From Brucella pecoris (GTDB lineage Bacteria > Pseudomonadota > Alphaproteobacteria > Rhizobiales > Rhizobiaceae), in contig NZ_VEWK01000004.1 in NCBI RefSeq assembly GCF_006376675.1, forward strand, positions 310,001 to 374,000: DNA of 64,000 nucleotides, in the 5' to 3' direction. The translations under genes were made by a program, and so were the position numbers. Under the pieces are notes generated by a model. It searched no databases. It saw only the letters and a program-made list of their open reading frames with translations, and was not told the DNA's origin. Shown here piece by piece: positions 8,210 to 17,576 of the stretch; position 1 is the first letter of the stretch; each line of letters begins with the position of its first letter.

Positions 8210-9306
8210 CACACGTCCCTCCGGTCGAAGTCGATGCGCGGATCGATCCACGTATAGGTGAGATCGGACAGGAGGCCGACCAGAAGGCCGATCAGCGAGA
8301 AGATGAAGAGATTGGCGAAGACCACGGGATAATCGCGGTTGATGACCGACTGGTAGCCAAGGAGGCCAAGCCCGTCGAGGGAGAAGATGGTCTCGATCAG
8401 AAGCGAACCGGTGAAGAAGGCCGATATGAAAGCGCCAGGAAAACCGGCGATCACAATCAGCATCGCATTGCGGAAGACGTGACGATAGAGAACCTGATTC
8501 TCGGTCAGCCCCTTGGCGCGGGCGGTCGTCACATATTGCTTGCGGATTTCTTCCAGAAACGAATTCTTGGTCAGCAGCGTTGTTGTGGCAAAGGCGGAAA
8601 GAACGAGTGCTGTGACCGGCAGCACCATATGCCACAGATAGTCGCCGATCTTGCCCCAGAACGACATCTGCGCGAAATCGGGCGAGGTGAGGCCACGCAA
8701 CGGGAACCAGTCGAGAAACGATCCACCTGCGAACAGCACGATCAGCAGGATCGCGAACAGGAAGCTCGGAATGGCGTAACCGACGATGATGACGGCGCTG
8801 GTCCATGTATCGAAGCGGGTGCCTTCCTTGATCGCCTTACGAATGCCGAGCGGAATCGAGATCAGATAGGATAGGAAAGTCAGCCACAGGCCGAGCGAGA
8901 TCGAAACCGGCATTTTTTCCTTGATGAGGTCGATCACGCTGATGTCGCGGAAATAGCTGCGTCCGAAATCGAAGCGCATATAGTTCCACAACATCTGGCC
9001 GAACCGTTCCAGCGGCGGCTTGTCGAAGCCGAACTGCTTTTCCAGATCGGCGATGAATTGCGGGTCCAACCCTTGCGCGCCGCGATATTTGGAATTGACC
9101 GAGCCGCTGTCGACAGCACTTTGGCCGAAATCGCCGCCACCGCCGGACAGGCGGTCGAGAGCGTCGCCGCCCTGGCCGGAAAGCTGCGCGATCACGCGCT
9201 CAACCGGACCGCCGGGGGCGAACTGAACCACAGCGAAGGAAATAGCCATGATGCCGAGAATCGTCGGGATCATCAGGAGCAGACGGCGGAGAATGTAAGC
9301 GCCCAT
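8209..9306 (-). CDS. yejB: Peptide ABC transporter permease YejB
   Basis: OppB/DppB-type inner-membrane permease of 365 residues, close to the 364 of E. coli YejB. It starts MGAYILRRLLLMIPTILG, a typical N-terminal membrane segment, and carries the permease domain with ARAKGLTENQVLYRHVFRNA as the ATPase-contact loop. A longer reading from TTG 9366 exists, but its extra codons come partly from an intergenic repeat (9352-9450), so ATG 9306 is preferred. The gene sits between the binding-protein genes and yejE and is coupled to yejE. Confidence 0.93.
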   Translation of the reverse strand: MGAYILRRLLLMIPTILGIMAISFAVVQFAPGGPVERVIAQLSGQGGDALDRLSGGGGDFGQSAVDSGSVNSKYRGAQGLDPQFIADLEKQFGFDKPPLERFGQMLWNYMRFDFGRSYFRDISVIDLIKEKMPVSISLGLWLTFLSYLISIPLGIRKAIKEGTRFDTWTSAVIIVGYAIPSFLFAILLIVLFAGGSFLDWFPLRGLTSPDFAQMSFWGKIGDYLWHMVLPVTALVLSAFATTTLLTKNSFLEEIRKQYVTTARAKGLTENQVLYRHVFRNAMLIVIAGFPGAFISAFFTGSLLIETIFSLDGLGLLGYQSVINRDYPVVFANLFIFSLIGLLVGLLSDLTYTWIDPRIDFDRRDV

Positions 9307-9351
9307 CAGCTCGGCTTTCTCTTCGTGTCTGATCCAAAAGCCGCCATGCCG

Positions 9352-9450
9352 GGCTGCAAATGACAATTTCTGTGCTTCCGGTGCTCACGTACCTTTAAGT
9401 ACGCTGCGCTCCGGTTCTCGAAATCACCATTTTCGCCGCAGCCTGGCGTT
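9352..9450. repeat. Second dispersed repeat family, copy 1 (TTAAGTAC palindrome core)
   Basis: The core is CTTCCGGTGCTCACGTACC followed by TTTAAGTACGCTGCGCTCCGG, an imperfect palindrome centred on GTACCTTTAAGTAC, then TTCTCGAAATCA and CATTTTCG. The same series occurs at 15953-16046 with few differences, and similarity begins at a shared CTGCAAATG on the left. It lies between yejB and the proximal binding-protein gene. Confidence 0.75.
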
Positions 9451-9498
9451 TTTTGATTCAGACACTTGGGACTCAGCAACAGCTCTTGCCTCTTTTAT

Positions 9499-11352
9499 TC
9501 ACGATAATGATTTGATCCACCACAGCGTCTCGACGGGAAAGCCGTAATCGGGCTTCGGCTCCTTGAAACCGAACCGGTCCCAATAGGCCGCAAGATGATT
9601 CGCTGTCGTCCAATTTGGAATCCAGTCGCGCCGGATACGCAAGTACCGATCGAGCACCCGCATTGTGGCGACGAGTTCTTCGCGTGTTGAAACCTTGCCG
9701 ATATCCGCAATCAGCGCATCGATCAACGGGTCCTCCGTGCCGGGAAGATTATAGCTGCCTGGCACCTTGGCCGATTCGGAGCCGAACATGCCGGCAAGTG
9801 ATTCCTGTGTCGGTGTCGGGCTGAACTGCAGCGCCATACCCACCATGTCGAACTGGAAATCCTGCATCCGCGCCTGATACTGACTCGCATCCACCAGACG
9901 CTGGCTCGCATCAATGCCTATGGCCCGCAATTTCTGAATGAACGGATTATAGACGCGGGTGAAGCCTTCGGAGTTACTCAGAATCTCCAGTGCGAATTTC
10001 GATCCGTCCTTGTCGTGAAACTGGCCGTTCTTGCGCTCGAAACCTGAAGCCTCCAGCAGTTTGATGGCCTCCGCAAACTGCGCGCGGTCACGGCCTGTCC
10101 CATCCGATACCGGCATGAGCACAGCTTCGCGGAAAACCGCGTCCGGCAGTTTTCCGCGATAGCGTTCAAGCACTTTCAGCTCATCGGGCGTCGGCAGACC
10201 ACTCGCCTGAAAGTCGGACCCGTTGAAGCAGGATTGTGAACGGGCATAGACATTGTAGAAGAGATGCTCGTTGGTCCATTCGAAGTCGAAGCAGAGCGCG
10301 ATTGCTTCGCGCACGCGCGGATCGCGAAACCGTTCGCGGCGCTGGTTCAGCGCCCAAGCCTGCATCAGCGGGCGCTTTTCTTTTGGAAAGGTGCGCTTGA
10401 TGACTTTTCCCTGCTGGATGGCTGGGAAATCATAGGCCGTCGCCCAGTTCTTGGAGACGCTTTCCTCGCGGTAATCGATGCTGCCTTTCTTGAAGGCTTC
10501 GAATTGCGGCTGGCGGTCGCGGAAGAACTCGATGCGGATGCGGTCGAAATGGTTGAAGCCCTTCTGCACCGGCAGGTCTTTCGCCCAATAATCCTCGACA
10601 CGGTCATATTCGATGAACTGACCGGCGGCGAAGTTCCCGACCTTGTAGGCGCCGGAACCCAGTACCGGCTCCATAGTTGTCGCTTCGAAATCGCGATCCT
10701 TGAACCAGCTTTCCGACAGGATCGGTACAATCACGGCGTCGAGAATGGCGTTCGGTCCGCGCCCCTCAACGAAACGCATACGCACTTCTTGGCTGCCGGT
10801 TACCTCCACCTTTTCCACTCCGGCCAGCGACTGGCGTAAGGTCGGGTGGCCTTTCTGTTTGATGGTCGTGTAGGTGAACAGCACGTCTTTCGCCTCGATC
10901 GGCGAGCCGTCGTGAAAACGCGCTTCCTTGCGAAGCTTGAAGGTGCAACTGCGGCGGTCTTTGGAAAGCGTCGCACTTTCCGCAATGAGGCCATAGACAG
11001 AATCCGGCTCATCCAGCGCCGAAGCCATCAGCGTATCAAAGGTCAGTTCCATGCGCGGCGGCGCATCACCCTTGAAGGTGAAGCTGTTGAGCGTGTTGAA
11101 CGTATCGGTATTCTGGTTCCAGACCCAGCTCGACGGGGCGAAGTTGAACGTGCCGCCTTTCGGCGCGTCGGGGCTGGCATAGTCGAAATGCGGAAAATCG
11201 GGACCGTATTTCAGGTCACCGAAAGCCGAAAGCCCGTGCAGCGCCTTGCCCGTCGGGATATCGGCAAAGGCCTTCGGCGGCAGGAAAGCCGCTATGGCGG
11301 CACTTCCCGAAAGCCCCAGAAAATAGCGGCGGTTCATGCGAAGGATCGTCAT
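9499..11352 (-). CDS. Peptide-binding periplasmic protein, YejA-like, Tat-type signal
   Basis: Family 5 extracellular solute-binding protein (617 residues) that would capture oligopeptides in the periplasm for YejBEF. The N-terminus MTILRMNRRYFLGLSGSAA has a twin-arginine motif (NRRYFLGL), so export is probably by Tat, unlike its neighbour. The motif YASPDAPKGGTFNF is shared by both YejA proteins of this operon, as are SGSAYK/LGSGAYKVGNF-type segments. ATG 11352 has GAGGG nine bases upstream; a GTG at 11373 that overlaps the preceding stop is an alternative. It is a diverged tandem paralogue of the next upstream gene. Confidence 0.88.
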   Translation of the reverse strand: MTILRMNRRYFLGLSGSAAIAAFLPPKAFADIPTGKALHGLSAFGDLKYGPDFPHFDYASPDAPKGGTFNFAPSSWVWNQNTDTFNTLNSFTFKGDAPPRMELTFDTLMASALDEPDSVYGLIAESATLSKDRRSCTFKLRKEARFHDGSPIEAKDVLFTYTTIKQKGHPTLRQSLAGVEKVEVTGSQEVRMRFVEGRGPNAILDAVIVPILSESWFKDRDFEATTMEPVLGSGAYKVGNFAAGQFIEYDRVEDYWAKDLPVQKGFNHFDRIRIEFFRDRQPQFEAFKKGSIDYREESVSKNWATAYDFPAIQQGKVIKRTFPKEKRPLMQAWALNQRRERFRDPRVREAIALCFDFEWTNEHLFYNVYARSQSCFNGSDFQASGLPTPDELKVLERYRGKLPDAVFREAVLMPVSDGTGRDRAQFAEAIKLLEASGFERKNGQFHDKDGSKFALEILSNSEGFTRVYNPFIQKLRAIGIDASQRLVDASQYQARMQDFQFDMVGMALQFSPTPTQESLAGMFGSESAKVPGSYNLPGTEDPLIDALIADIGKVSTREELVATMRVLDRYLRIRRDWIPNWTTANHLAAYWDRFGFKEPKPDYGFPVETLWWIKSLS

Positions 11353-11365
11353 TCCCGTTCGGCCC

Positions 11366-13234
11366 TCATTCACTGCCGGTCTTGAGCTTGGCTTCCTTCG
11401 CAGGGTCTATCCACCAGGAGAACGGGTCAATCCCAAGATAGTCGGGCTGCTTTTCAGGCATTCCGAATTTATTCCAGTAAGCCACGTTGATGTGGTCGGA
11501 ATACCATTGCGGAATGACGTAATAGTTCCACAAGAGCGCCCGGTCGAGCGCATGGGTCGAGGCGACCAGCTCGTCACGATCCTTGGCATAGATGACACGG
11601 TCTACCAGCTTGTCGATGGCCGGGTTCTTGATACCGGCATAGTTGCGGCTGCCTTTGAAATCGGCAGCCTTGGAACCCCACATATCGCGCTGTTCATTGC
11701 CCGGCGAACTGCTCTGCGGAATGACGGAGGTGACCACATCATAGTCGAAATCGTTGACGCGGGCCTGATACTGCGCGGCGTCCACGATGCGGACCGTGGC
11801 GTTGATGCCGATCTTGCGCAGGCTTGCCGCGAACGGATTGTAAATGCGCTCGTCTGTCGGGTCCTTGCCGAGAAATTCGATGGTGAACGGATTGCCCTTG
11901 GCATCGACCAGCTTGTTGCCCTGCAGTGTCCAGCCTGCTTCCGAGAAAAGTTTCAGCGCGGTGCGCAGATTTTCGCGGGTGGCCTGCGGCGTGTCATAGA
12001 CCGGTAGTTTGAACTCCTTGGTCAGCGCGTCGGCAGGAAGCGAATCCTTCACCGTCTCCAGAATGGCCTGTTCTTCGGGCGTCGGCGGGCCGCTCAGTTC
12101 CAGTTCATTGCCTGCGAAATAGCTGTTGATCCGCTTGTACTGGTTGAAGAACAGCAGACGGTTCATCGATTCGAAATCGAAGGCGTAGGTCAGCGCCTGA
12201 CGCACCTTCGGGTCCTTGAACTTGTCGCGGCGCGTGTTCAGGAAATAGCCCTGCATGCGTCCGGCGGCATGGAAGGGAAACGAAGCCTTCACGACATCGC
12301 CACGCTGCACGGCGGGGAAATTATACTGTTCGGCCCAGCGCTGGGCGCGGTTTTCGTTGCGATAATCGTATTGGCCGCCCTTCTTGAAGGCTTCCCAGGT
12401 CGCGTCCTCGTTGAAATAATATTCGTAAGCGATGCGGTCGAAATTATTGCGTCCGACGTTTACGCCCAAATCCTTGCCCCAATAATCATCGACGCGCGCC
12501 CAGGTGATGGAGCGTCCGGGCGTCATGCTGTCGATCTTGTAGGCGGAAGAACCGAGCGGGATTTCAAGCGTCGGGCGGGTGATGTCGCGCTGCTTGCCCT
12601 GTGCATCCTTGCCCTCCCACCAGTGCTTGGGCAGAACGGCAAGCTGCCCCAGAATCTGCGGCAATTCGCGGTTGCCCTTTTGGCTGAAGGTGAATTTCAC
12701 CTCATGTTCGCCGGTTTTTTCCGCCTTCTCCACGTCGCCATAATATTTGTTGTACATCGGCGACTGTTTCTTCAGCACATCGAACGACCAGATCACGTCA
12801 TCGACGGAGATCGGCTGGCCGTCATGCCATTTCGCATCGGGATTGAGCTTGAATTTAACCCAGGAGAAATCGTCGGGATATTGCAGGGCTTCGGCAATGA
12901 GCGGGTATTGGGTCGATCCCTGATCGAGCGAATCCGTCATCAGCGTATCGTAAAGCATCCCGCCGCCGAAATCGGAAAGACCAGCGGCAGCAACGCCTTG
13001 CACCACGAACGGGTTGAGACTGTCGAAGGTGCCGACAGCGACCATGTTCAGCGTGCCGCCTTTCGGCGCATCGGGGTTCACATAGTCATAATGTTTGAAA
13101 TCGGCTGGATATTTGGGCTCGCCAAGCAGGCTGGAGGAATATCGCCATTGGGGTTCCGTGTCATTCGCTCGCCCCATTGAAACCGTGCTCGCAAGCATGG
13201 CCACTGCGAACGCACCCGCCCAAAAAGCTTTCAT
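11366..13234 (-). CDS. yejA: Peptide-binding periplasmic protein YejA
   Basis: Family 5 solute-binding protein of 622 residues with a Sec signal peptide (basic MKAFW, hydrophobic core, cleavage probably after GRA). It carries YVNPDAPKGGTLNMVAVG near residue 50 and the long lobe structure of the YejA type. It is the first gene of the minus-strand transporter operon, followed by a second binding protein, yejB, yejE, yejF and ghrA. In Brucella and enteric bacteria Yej transporters are known for uptake of peptides and for tolerance of antimicrobial peptides; which of the two binding proteins does that here is unknown. Confidence 0.9.
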   Translation of the reverse strand: MKAFWAGAFAVAMLASTVSMGRANDTEPQWRYSSSLLGEPKYPADFKHYDYVNPDAPKGGTLNMVAVGTFDSLNPFVVQGVAAAGLSDFGGGMLYDTLMTDSLDQGSTQYPLIAEALQYPDDFSWVKFKLNPDAKWHDGQPISVDDVIWSFDVLKKQSPMYNKYYGDVEKAEKTGEHEVKFTFSQKGNRELPQILGQLAVLPKHWWEGKDAQGKQRDITRPTLEIPLGSSAYKIDSMTPGRSITWARVDDYWGKDLGVNVGRNNFDRIAYEYYFNEDATWEAFKKGGQYDYRNENRAQRWAEQYNFPAVQRGDVVKASFPFHAAGRMQGYFLNTRRDKFKDPKVRQALTYAFDFESMNRLLFFNQYKRINSYFAGNELELSGPPTPEEQAILETVKDSLPADALTKEFKLPVYDTPQATRENLRTALKLFSEAGWTLQGNKLVDAKGNPFTIEFLGKDPTDERIYNPFAASLRKIGINATVRIVDAAQYQARVNDFDYDVVTSVIPQSSSPGNEQRDMWGSKAADFKGSRNYAGIKNPAIDKLVDRVIYAKDRDELVASTHALDRALLWNYYVIPQWYSDHINVAYWNKFGMPEKQPDYLGIDPFSWWIDPAKEAKLKTGSE

Positions 13235-13332
13235 CCAGCCTCTCCGTTTCTGTTTCGGATATATTCGGATGAAGTCTTATGGGTTTTTGCGGAGGAAGAA
13301 AGGCATGCGGGCAAGAAAATTCATGAGGGCAA

Positions 13333-13358
13333 GAAAAAAGCCCGGTGAACCGGGCTTT
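13333..13358 (-). terminator. Rho-independent terminator of cycM
   Basis: Stem AAAGCCCGG / CCGGGCTTT with a short loop, read on the minus strand and followed by a run of T residues. It begins 24 bases beyond the cycM stop. Confidence 0.85.
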
Positions 13359-13381
13359 GATCGTGTTTCTATCTTGTTGGC

Positions 13382-14026
13382 CTAGTTGGCGGGTGCTGGT
13401 TCCGCTGGCTTCTGTTCGCCGCCAGCCGGTGCGCCTTCTGCTGGCTTCGCATCGCCGCCTGCTGCGGGTGCCGCATCAGCGGTTGGCAGCGGAGCCGGAT
13501 TGTCGGACAGCGTGCGCAGATAAGCGATCAGATCGGCACGCTCATTGTCCTTCTTGTCGCCGGCAAAGCCCATGGCCGTGCCCTTGATGAAGCCCTTCGG
13601 CGAGGTCAGGAATTTGTTGAGATGTTCAAAATCCCACTTGTTGCCGCCAGCGCCGAATTCCTTCATGGCAGCCGAATAGCCGAAACCTTCAACGGAGGCA
13701 GCCGGACGGTTCACGACATCCCACAGATGCGGACCGACCTTGTTAGCGCCACCCTTTTCACCGGTATGGCATGCAGCGCAACGCTTGAAGACGGTTTCAC
13801 CGCGTGCCGGATCGGCAGACTGCAGCAACGTTGCAATGGAAACTTCTTCCTTGGCCGGCGCAGCTCCCCCTTCACCGGTCGAGGCTTCCGCCGCTTCGAT
13901 GATAAAGCCCGGCTTTTCAGGCGCAGGCGAGTGAAACAGCGAATCGGACAGGATGCCTGTCGTCATGACAACGAAAACCGTTGCCAGAAAAGCCATGATA
14001 AACTTGTTAGTCCGGGTTGAATTCAT
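13382..14026 (-). CDS. cycM: Membrane-anchored cytochrome c (CycM-like)
   Basis: This 214-residue class I cytochrome c has an N-terminal membrane anchor (residues 8-27, [16 protein letters not shown]) that is not followed by a signal cleavage site. The heme attachment site CAACH is at residues 83-87 and the probable axial methionine is Met152 in GTAMGF. The family, CycM or cytochrome c552, passes electrons from the bc1 complex to aa3 oxidase. The last 40 residues are a Pro/Ala/Glu-rich tail of low complexity. It is transcribed alone, divergently from kdsB, and ends at a strong terminator. Confidence 0.9.
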   Translation of the reverse strand: MNSTRTNKFIMAFLATVFVVMTTGILSDSLFHSPAPEKPGFIIEAAEASTGEGGAAPAKEEVSIATLLQSADPARGETVFKRCAACHTGEKGGANKVGPHLWDVVNRPAASVEGFGYSAAMKEFGAGGNKWDFEHLNKFLTSPKGFIKGTAMGFAGDKKDNERADLIAYLRTLSDNPAPLPTADAAPAAGGDAKPAEGAPAGGEQKPAEPAPAN

Positions 14027-14268
14027 CGCCGGTCAGCGCTCCCTCTACCAAAACGCTCTCCCCGAGAACGCTCTCCTAGCCGGCATGCAAACCTTTAATA
14101 AAGGTCACAATTCTCTCCCCGGCATCGGGCGGAAACTAGGTCTTTTACCAGGGCGATGCAACACCTATAAGGGTGACTAGACCCGTGACTTTTTGACACT
14201 TTTGATGCATTTCCAGCATTGGCAAAGCGGGTTACAAGACGTCCGCGACCTATCGATCTCAAGAGGCG

Positions 14269-15021
14269 ATGATGCTTCAGACATTAAAGACACTCACTCT
14301 TATCCCGGCGCGAATGGCGTCTACGCGGCTGCCGAACAAGCCGCTCGCCGATATTTGCGGCAAGCCGATGATCGTTCATGTGGCCGATCGTGCAGCGGCT
14401 GCAAAGCTGGGCAGGACCGTGGTCGCAACCGACAGCGAAGAGATTTTTTCAGTTGTTACCGCGCATGGCCATGAAGCCATCATGACGCGCGAGGATCATG
14501 AATCCGGTTCCGACCGAATCTATGAAGCACTGATGAAGGTCGATCCGGCAGGTGAGGTCGATGCCGTGGTGAACGTTCAGGGCGACCTGCCGACCATCGA
14601 TCCCGATATCATCCGTCGTGCGCTTCTGCCGCTCGAAGACGGGCCTGCCGACATTGCGACGCTTGGCGTTGAAATCGAGGAGGAATCGGAAAAGACCAAT
14701 CCGAGCGTGGTGAAGATCGTCGGTTCCCCGCTTGCAGGCAACAGCCGCCTGCGCGCGCTTTATTTCACCCGCGCGACAGCGCCTTATGGCGAGGGTCCGC
14801 TCTATCACCATATCGGCCTTTACGCCTATCGTCGCTCAGCACTTGAGCGCTTTGTGAAGCTTGGGCCGTCGCCCTTGGAAAAGCGCGAAAAACTCGAACA
14901 ATTGCGGGCTCTCGAAGCCGGAATGCGCATCGATGTGGAGCTTGTGAAGACGGTGCCGCTTGGCGTCGACACACAGGCCGATCTTGACCGGGCGCGCCTT
15001 CTTGTCGCAAAGGGTATCTAA
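14269..15021 (+). CDS. kdsB: 3-deoxy-manno-octulosonate cytidylyltransferase
   Basis: KdsB activates Kdo with CTP to CMP-Kdo for lipopolysaccharide inner-core synthesis in the cytoplasm. The N-terminal nucleotide motif [16 protein letters not shown] is at residues 11-26, followed by [10 protein letters not shown]; the ATDSEEI and GDLPTIDPD motifs typical of the family are present. The length of 250 residues is normal. AGAGG lies before two possible ATGs (14269 and 14272). It is followed 39 bases later by pheA on the same strand. Confidence 0.96.
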   Translation: MMLQTLKTLTLIPARMASTRLPNKPLADICGKPMIVHVADRAAAAKLGRTVVATDSEEIFSVVTAHGHEAIMTREDHESGSDRIYEALMKVDPAGEVDAVVNVQGDLPTIDPDIIRRALLPLEDGPADIATLGVEIEEESEKTNPSVVKIVGSPLAGNSRLRALYFTRATAPYGEGPLYHHIGLYAYRRSALERFVKLGPSPLEKREKLEQLRALEAGMRIDVELVKTVPLGVDTQADLDRARLLVAKGI

Positions 15022-15060
15022 CGGGCCACCAATGAGTGGCATTTAAGAAAGCATGGTACG

Positions 15061-15924
15061 ATGAAAACCAACAGGATTTCCTTTCAGGGTGAAGCGGGCG
15101 CAAATTCCGATACGGCGTGCCGCAACATGTTTCCCGATATGGAGCCTTTGCCGTGCCCGACTTTTGAGGATGCCTTCAACGCGGTTGAAACCGGTGCCGC
15201 CGATCTGGCCATGATCCCGATCGAGAACACGCTGGCCGGTCGCGTCGCCGATATTCATTATCTGCTGCCGCTGGCCGAGATGCATATCATCGGCGAATAT
15301 TTCCTGCCGATCCATTTTCAGTTGATGGTGCTTCCGGGCGTCAAGCGCGAGGAAATCAGGACCGTTCACAGCCATATCCATGCGCTCGGCCAATGCCGCA
15401 ACGTCATCCGTCAGAACGGCTGGAAGGGCGTCATTGCAGGCGATACGGCGGGAGCCGCGCGTCTCGTCGCCGATATGAAGGATCGCTCCATGGCGGCATT
15501 GGCGCCAAGCCTTGCTGCCGATCTCTATGGTCTCGATATTCTGGAAGAAAATGTCGAGGATGCGGAAGACAATGTGACCCGCTTCGTGGTCCTGTCCAAA
15601 AACAAGCAGTGGGCGCCGCGTCCCGAAAATGGCGAACGCATCGTGACGACTTTTGTTTTCCGTGTGCGCAACGTTCCGGCTGCGCTTTACAAAGCGCTGG
15701 GTGGCTTTGCCACCAATGGCGTCAACATGACGAAGCTCGAAAGCTATCAGATCGGCGGGCGTTTCATCGCCACGCAGTTCTATGCCGATGTCGAAGGGCA
15801 TCCCGAAGACGCCAATCTGCAGCTTGCGCTGGAAGAATTGCGCTTCTTCACCAAGGAAGTGCGCATTCTCGGCGTCTATCAGGGTAGCGATATTCGCGGC
15901 ACGCAGCTACTCGCCGCAGAATAA
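15061..15924 (+). CDS. pheA: Prephenate dehydratase
   Basis: This 287-residue monofunctional enzyme converts prephenate to phenylpyruvate in phenylalanine synthesis. The catalytic domain begins ISFQGEAGANS and contains the essential TRF motif at residues 173-175 (NVTRFVVL). An ACT regulatory domain covers about residues 197-275, with GALA-type and ESYQ motifs where allosteric phenylalanine would bind. No chorismate mutase domain is fused. It probably shares a transcript with kdsB. Confidence 0.95.
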   Translation: MKTNRISFQGEAGANSDTACRNMFPDMEPLPCPTFEDAFNAVETGAADLAMIPIENTLAGRVADIHYLLPLAEMHIIGEYFLPIHFQLMVLPGVKREEIRTVHSHIHALGQCRNVIRQNGWKGVIAGDTAGAARLVADMKDRSMAALAPSLAADLYGLDILEENVEDAEDNVTRFVVLSKNKQWAPRPENGERIVTTFVFRVRNVPAALYKALGGFATNGVNMTKLESYQIGGRFIATQFYADVEGHPEDANLQLALEELRFFTKEVRILGVYQGSDIRGTQLLAAE

Positions 15925-15952
15925 TCGATGTTGTGATATTCGGGGTCTAGCG

Positions 15953-16046
15953 GCCTGCAAATGGTGCTCTTCTGCGCTTCCGGTGCTCATGTACTTTTAA
16001 GTACACTGCGCTCCGGTTCTCGAAGATCAGCATTTTCGGCTCGCCA
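15953..16046. repeat. Second dispersed repeat family, copy 2
   Basis: Matches the element at 9352-9450: CTGCAAATG, then GCTTCCGGTGCTCATGTAC, TTTTAAGTACACTGCGCTCC, GGTTCTCGAA and CATTTTCG. The inverted core GTACTTTTAAGTAC is perfect here. It fills the gap between the convergent pheA and NUDIX genes. Confidence 0.75.
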
Positions 16047-16061
16047 TAACCCGAATCTCAG

Positions 16062-17015
16062 TCAACATCGCCCTGCGTCGTAGGCCCAGGCCTTTATCAG
16101 ATGGGTTGCGATGGCGCCGGATGGCGGCACCCGCAACCCGTTTTCATGTGTGCCTTCCAGCATGGTTCGCACTTCGGCCTTCGAGAACCAGCGACCGTCT
16201 TCCAGCTCCGAGCGGTCGATGGTGAAGTCGTCGCTCAGAACCTCCGCATGGCAGCCGATCATCAGCGAATAGGGAAACGGCCAGGGCTGGCTCGCATGAT
16301 AGGCGACGCGACCGATTGCCAGTTTCATTTCCTCGAAGCTTTCGCGGCGCACAGCAGCCTCGATCGTTTCGCCATGCTCGATGAAGCCTGCGAGACAGGA
16401 ATAGGAGCCGGGCGCGAAATGGGGCCCGCGTGCCAGAATGCATTTTTCGCCGCGCACCGGCAGCATGATTGCGACCGGATCGGTGCGCGGGAAATGTTCG
16501 GCACCGCAGTTCGGGCATTGCCGCTTGGCACCACCGGCACGCATGTCGGTTTTCGTGCCGCAACGTCCACAGAAACGGTGATTGGCATGCCATGCGGTGA
16601 GTGCGGCGGCTTGCGCCAGCGCGCCGAGCATATCGGCGGATACCAGCCCTTCCGTATAGATGCTGCGATAATCCTGCAGGCGGAAAGGCGGTTCCATCGT
16701 CTCGGGGTCGAGCGGTGTCGTCAACGCGACAAGCGGCACGCCGTCCTGAAGTCCGAGCAGAATGGGTTCATTGAGATCGGGCGCAAACTCCTTTGTCTCG
16801 CCGAGGCGGAACAAGGCGCGCGGCGCTTTCTCATCGGTATAGTCGAGAAGAAGCCTGTTGCCGCCCAGCAGCATGATTCGCGTTTCGGGAAGTTCCAGCG
16901 CCGTGAAGGCAGAATCGTCCTGCCGCTTTTCGGATTGGCGGTCGATTCGATTGCCGGAAAATCCGACAGATCGGCTCGGTTCGATTTCCGGCAGGTTATA
17001 GAGACGGAAAGCCAT
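16062..17015 (-). CDS. nudC: NADH pyrophosphatase (NudC family NUDIX hydrolase)
   Basis: The protein would hydrolyse NADH, and perhaps NAD-capped RNA, to the mononucleotides. It has 317 residues: an N-terminal domain, a four-cysteine zinc ribbon (FCGRCG and CPNCG), and a NUDIX domain whose box GFIEHGETIEAAVRRESFEE is clear, then the NudC signature SQPWPFPYS. In the box the usual final Gly of EExG is Lys (EEMKL). ATG 17015 (MAFRLYNL) has AGAGAG upstream; the open extension to 17078 runs into repeat-like sequence and is not preferred. A HIT gene lies 65 bases upstream on the same strand. Confidence 0.9.
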   Translation of the reverse strand: MAFRLYNLPEIEPSRSVGFSGNRIDRQSEKRQDDSAFTALELPETRIMLLGGNRLLLDYTDEKAPRALFRLGETKEFAPDLNEPILLGLQDGVPLVALTTPLDPETMEPPFRLQDYRSIYTEGLVSADMLGALAQAAALTAWHANHRFCGRCGTKTDMRAGGAKRQCPNCGAEHFPRTDPVAIMLPVRGEKCILARGPHFAPGSYSCLAGFIEHGETIEAAVRRESFEEMKLAIGRVAYHASQPWPFPYSLMIGCHAEVLSDDFTIDRSELEDGRWFSKAEVRTMLEGTHENGLRVPPSGAIATHLIKAWAYDAGRC

Positions 17016-17059
17016 GATGCTCTCTGGAAAGGATTGGGGGAAACAGAGCGCATCCGGAA

Positions 17060-17090
17060 AAGATGCGCGTGAAAACAAACTAAAGCGCCG
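17060..17090. repeat. Fragment of the palindromic repeat family
   Basis: AGATGCGCGTGAAAACAAAC followed by TAAAGCGC matches the linker region of the family, for example AGATGCGCGTTAAAACAAGC at 61201-61220. The TAG stop of the HIT gene lies inside it on the minus strand. Confidence 0.45.
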
Positions 17091-17484
17091 TGCGAATGTC
17101 GGCGATCAGTTGGTGGGCGTCTTTTTCGTCATAGGCTTCGCGGGTACCAAAACCCCACACAGGGCCGGGCCAGCCCGCATCGTCCTCATTGCGGGCGATC
17201 ACATGCAGGTGGAGCTGCCGGACGATATTGCCGAGCGCACCTGTGTTGATCTTCTGGCACGCTGTCGCTGTCTTGAGCGCCTGCGCCACAATGCCGGTCT
17301 CGAAGGTCAGCATGGTCTGGTCGAGCGGGGTCATGTCGTGAATTTCGGTGAGACCAGGACGGCGCGGCACCAGGATCAGCCATGGCCAGCGCCTGTCATT
17401 CATCAGCCGAAGCTCGCACAGGCCGAGCTTGGCGACAGAAAAAGTGTCGGCATGAAGCCGTTTGTCGAGTTCGAATTGTTCCAT
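17080..17484 (-). CDS. HIT domain protein
   Basis: This 134-residue protein is a single histidine-triad domain, a family of nucleotide hydrolases and transferases. The active-site region reads RQLHLHVIAR: the last two histidines are present but the position of the first is Gln, as in a subset of proteobacterial HIT proteins. LILVPRRPGLTEIHDM near residue 37 is the conserved second strand. It precedes nudC on the same strand. The substrate is unknown. Confidence 0.85.
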   Translation of the reverse strand: MEQFELDKRLHADTFSVAKLGLCELRLMNDRRWPWLILVPRRPGLTEIHDMTPLDQTMLTFETGIVAQALKTATACQKINTGALGNIVRQLHLHVIARNEDDAGWPGPVWGFGTREAYDEKDAHQLIADIRTAL

Positions 17485-17541
17485 AGGCCGACATTTACCA
17501 GTTTTTTTCGTCCAGCGCTTGCTTTTTGCGTGGCGCCCACC

Positions 17542-17572
17542 TTGCTTTTTGCTTCACAATTGACGATATGCA
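17542..17572 (+). promoter_or_regulatory. Candidate promoter of the SRP RNA
   Basis: TTGCTT (17542-17547) and TATGCA (17567-17572) are separated by 19 bases and the -10 ends four bases before the first G of the SRP RNA. The spacing is one or two bases long, so this is only a candidate. Confidence 0.35.
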
Positions 17573-17576
17573 AGCC

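Noticed and set aside
7070..8806. Long N-terminal extension of yejE
   Set aside because: The first 200 codons overlap yejB in another frame; ATG 8209 overlapping the yejB stop gives the family N-terminus.
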